From NCBI GenBank assembly GCA_017883495.1, contig JADGNL010000157.1, positions 1 through 7,151 of the forward strand: DNA of 7,151 nucleotides. The letters run 5' to 3'. The notes beneath the pieces were generated by a model. That model saw only the letters and a list, made by a program, of their open reading frames with translations. It was not told where the DNA came from and searched no databases. Origin of the DNA: Methanomicrobiales archaeon. Its GTDB lineage: Archaea > Halobacteriota > Methanomicrobia > Methanomicrobiales > Methanospirillaceae. The position numbers and the translations under genes were made by a program. Shown here piece after piece: positions 5,734-7,151 of the stretch (its first letter is position 1; every line of letters begins with the position of its first letter).

Positions 5734-6615
5734 ATGAATCCACTCCCCGTCGAGGAGTACGTCCATAAGTGCACGACCGCGTGCGCGGGCTGCACCTCCT
5801 CGCTCTCGTTGCGCTATGTCCTGAAGGCGGCCGGGCCCGATACGGTCCTGGTCGTCCCGGCCTGTTGCACGGCCGTGCTCCAGGGGGTCTACCCGGCGAC
5901 CGCGATGAACGTGACCGTCTACAATATCGCCTTCGCCGCGGCCGCCGCGACCGCGTCCGGGATGGCCGCGGCCTTCCGCCGGGCCGGCCGGAAGACGAAC
6001 GTGATCTGCTACGCCGGCGACGGCGGCACGGTCGATATCGGGATCCAGAGCCTCTCGGGCGCGCTCGAGCGCGGCACGGACTTCCTCTACATCTGCTACG
6101 ACAACGAGGCCTACGGCAACACGGGCATGCAGCGTTCGGGCTCGACCCCGATGGGCGCGGTGACGACCACGACGCCCGGCGGCAAGACCGAGACGAAGAA
6201 GGACCTCGACCGGATCGTGGCCGCGCACGACCTCCCGTACATGGCGACGGCCTGTGCCGCGTACCCCCAGGACCTCTACGCGAAGGTCGCGAAGGCCCTC
6301 TCCATCCGCGGCCCGAAGTTCATCCACCTGCTCAGCCCCTGCCCGCCGGGCTGGCGGTACTCGGCCGAGCGGTCGGTCGAGGTCGGCAAACTCGCCGTGA
6401 AGACCGGGCTCTGGGTGCTGTACGAGCGCGAGCACGGCCAGCTCCGGATCAACCCGGTCTCGAAGGCCGCGATGAAGCGGCCCGCGCCGATCGACGACTA
6501 CCTCGGCATGCAGGGCCGCTTCAAGGGGATCTCGGACGCGGCCAGGGCCGCGCTCGCGGCCGCCATGGAGCAGAACCACCGGCGGCTCCTCGCCGAGGAG
6601 GCCGGCCAATGCTGA
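5734..6615 (+). CDS. porB: 2-oxoacid:ferredoxin oxidoreductase beta subunit (TPP-binding)
   Basis: This is the thiamine-diphosphate subunit, probably of pyruvate:ferredoxin oxidoreductase, which interconverts pyruvate plus CoA with acetyl-CoA, CO2 and reduced ferredoxin in the cytoplasm. The protein has 293 residues, normal for PorB. Likely ligands of the proximal 4Fe-4S cluster are C17 and C20 (CAGC), C44 or C45 (ACCTAV) and C203 (SPCPPGW), with spacing like that of the Desulfovibrio enzyme. The TPP/Mg site is YAGDGGTVDIG at 93-103 with the later DNEAYGNTGMQRSG starting at D123. I chose ATG 5734. The GTG at 5731 would add one residue. Its TGA overlaps the porA start by seven bases. Substrate cannot be fixed from sequence: related enzymes use 2-oxoisovalerate or 2-oxoglutarate. 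The GPGWNTW motif in the partner porA is shared by several paralogues. Confidence 0.93.
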   Translation: MNPLPVEEYVHKCTTACAGCTSSLSLRYVLKAAGPDTVLVVPACCTAVLQGVYPATAMNVTVYNIAFAAAAATASGMAAAFRRAGRKTNVICYAGDGGTVDIGIQSLSGALERGTDFLYICYDNEAYGNTGMQRSGSTPMGAVTTTTPGGKTETKKDLDRIVAAHDLPYMATACAAYPQDLYAKVAKALSIRGPKFIHLLSPCPPGWRYSAERSVEVGKLAVKTGLWVLYEREHGQLRINPVSKAAMKRPAPIDDYLGMQGRFKGISDAARAALAAAMEQNHRRLLAEEAGQC

Positions 6616-7151
6616 CGATCGCGACCGGCAACAAGGCCGTCGCGGCCGCCGCGAAGGAGGCGCGCCCGGGCGTGATCGCGGCCTACCCGATCACGCCCCA
6701 GACCGAGATCGTCGAGCAGCTCGCGAGCTACGTGGCCGAGGGGTCGCTCGACGCCGACTACATCCCGGTCGAGTCCGAGCACTCGGCCATGGCCGCCTGC
6801 ATCGGCGCGTCGGCCGCCGGCGCGCGGACCTTCACGGCGACCTCGTCCCACGGCCTCCTGTACATGCACGAGATGCTCCACTGGGCCGCCGGCGCGCGGA
6901 CGCCGGTCGTGATGGCGAACGTGAACCGGGCGCTCGGGCCGGGCTGGAACACCTGGGCCGAACACACGGACGCTTTCAGCCAGCGCGACACGGGCTGGCT
7001 CCAGGTCTTCGTCGCGACCGTGCAGGAGGCGTACGACGCGACCCTCATGGCCTTCCGGATCGCCGAGGACGAGCGCGTGCTCCTGCCCGTGATGGTGAAC
7101 CTGGACGGCTTCTCCCTCTCGCACATTACCCAGTCGCTCGAGACGGTCGAG
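6609..7151 (+). CDS. porA: 2-oxoacid:ferredoxin oxidoreductase alpha subunit, N-terminal part (partial)
   Basis: An open frame runs from ATG 6609 to the window edge (181 codons, no stop). A full PorA is usually 350-400 residues, so about half is present. It supplies the pyrimidine-binding half of the TPP site shared with PorB. Visible motifs are AAYPITPQTEIVE at 24-36, with T29 at the substrate-contacting position, and VESEHSAMAA at 54-63, with E57 as the probable cofactor-activating glutamate. Further on are TSSHGLLYMHEML, the family's GPGWNTWAEHTDAFSQRDTGW, and LPVMVNLDGFSLSH near the edge. The seven-base overlap with porB implies cotranscription and coupled translation. No porG or porD lies upstream, and any such genes would have to be downstream or elsewhere. 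The two copies of AAGART (an 18-base direct repeat) are within normal family sequence. Confidence 0.95.
   Translation, partial: MLTIATGNKAVAAAAKEARPGVIAAYPITPQTEIVEQLASYVAEGSLDADYIPVESEHSAMAACIGASAAGARTFTATSSHGLLYMHEMLHWAAGARTPVVMANVNRALGPGWNTWAEHTDAFSQRDTGWLQVFVATVQEAYDATLMAFRIAEDERVLLPVMVNLDGFSLSHITQSLETVE

Noticed and set aside
5698..6609. Minus-strand open frame of 303 codons opposite porB
   Set aside because: porB has its cluster cysteines, TPP motif and expected length. The antisense product is rich in Arg, Gly and Val with no recognisable motif.
6812..6901. 18-base direct repeat (6812-6829 and 6884-6901) within porA
   Set aside because: Both copies encode AAGART in frame, 24 codons apart, at positions where PorA homologues commonly have similar Ala-Gly segments. 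Protein constraint plus GC bias explains it.
6498..7124. Minus-strand open frame of 208 codons opposite porB and porA
   Set aside because: It crosses the porB-porA junction antisense to two well-supported genes and shows only the skewed composition of a shadow frame.

Overview
This very GC-rich window looks like chromosomal DNA of a euryarchaeon, most likely a methanogen. Methanomicrobia is my best guess, but no marker here fixes the order. Three things point this way: a dihydropteroate-synthase-like protein of the type found in H4MPT-using organisms, separate PorB and PorA subunits of a 2-oxoacid:ferredoxin oxidoreductase, and archaeal TATA-like boxes instead of bacterial -35/-10 promoters. 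I see no tRNA, rRNA, CRISPR array, insertion sequence or other mobile DNA. The genes share one style of base composition, so this reads as ordinary core genome rather than an island.

Layout from left to right: the last 60 codons of glutamine synthetase (+); an 80-residue two-helix membrane protein (-); a 378-residue protein of unknown function, possibly an alpha/alpha-barrel (-); a flavodoxin-like protein (+); a dihydropteroate-synthase-like protein (-); a PHP metal-dependent phosphoesterase (+) whose stop overlaps the start of truA (+); a 204-residue single-pass membrane protein with a proline-rich N-terminal tail (-); then porB and the first 181 codons of porA (+), which runs off the right edge. 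Nearly all the sequence is coding, and the largest non-coding gap is under 100 bases.

Two architectural features stand out. First, every gene that begins a transcription unit (seven cases) has an AT-rich TATA-like box about 26 to 35 bases upstream of its start codon. This predicts leaderless or nearly leaderless mRNAs and, in three places, compact divergent promoters. Second, all three convergent gene pairs end with overlapping or directly abutting stop codons, leaving no room for a terminator between them.

Functionally the window is a mix: nitrogen assimilation (GlnA), probable pterin-related chemistry (DHPS-like), electron transfer (flavodoxin-like), RNA modification (TruA, with the PHP enzyme coupled to it), and ferredoxin-linked 2-oxoacid metabolism (PorBA). 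I found no clear multi-gene system that is new. The best leads are the unassigned 378-residue protein, the PHP-TruA coupling, the B-before-A order of the Por genes, and the promoter and stop-codon architecture.
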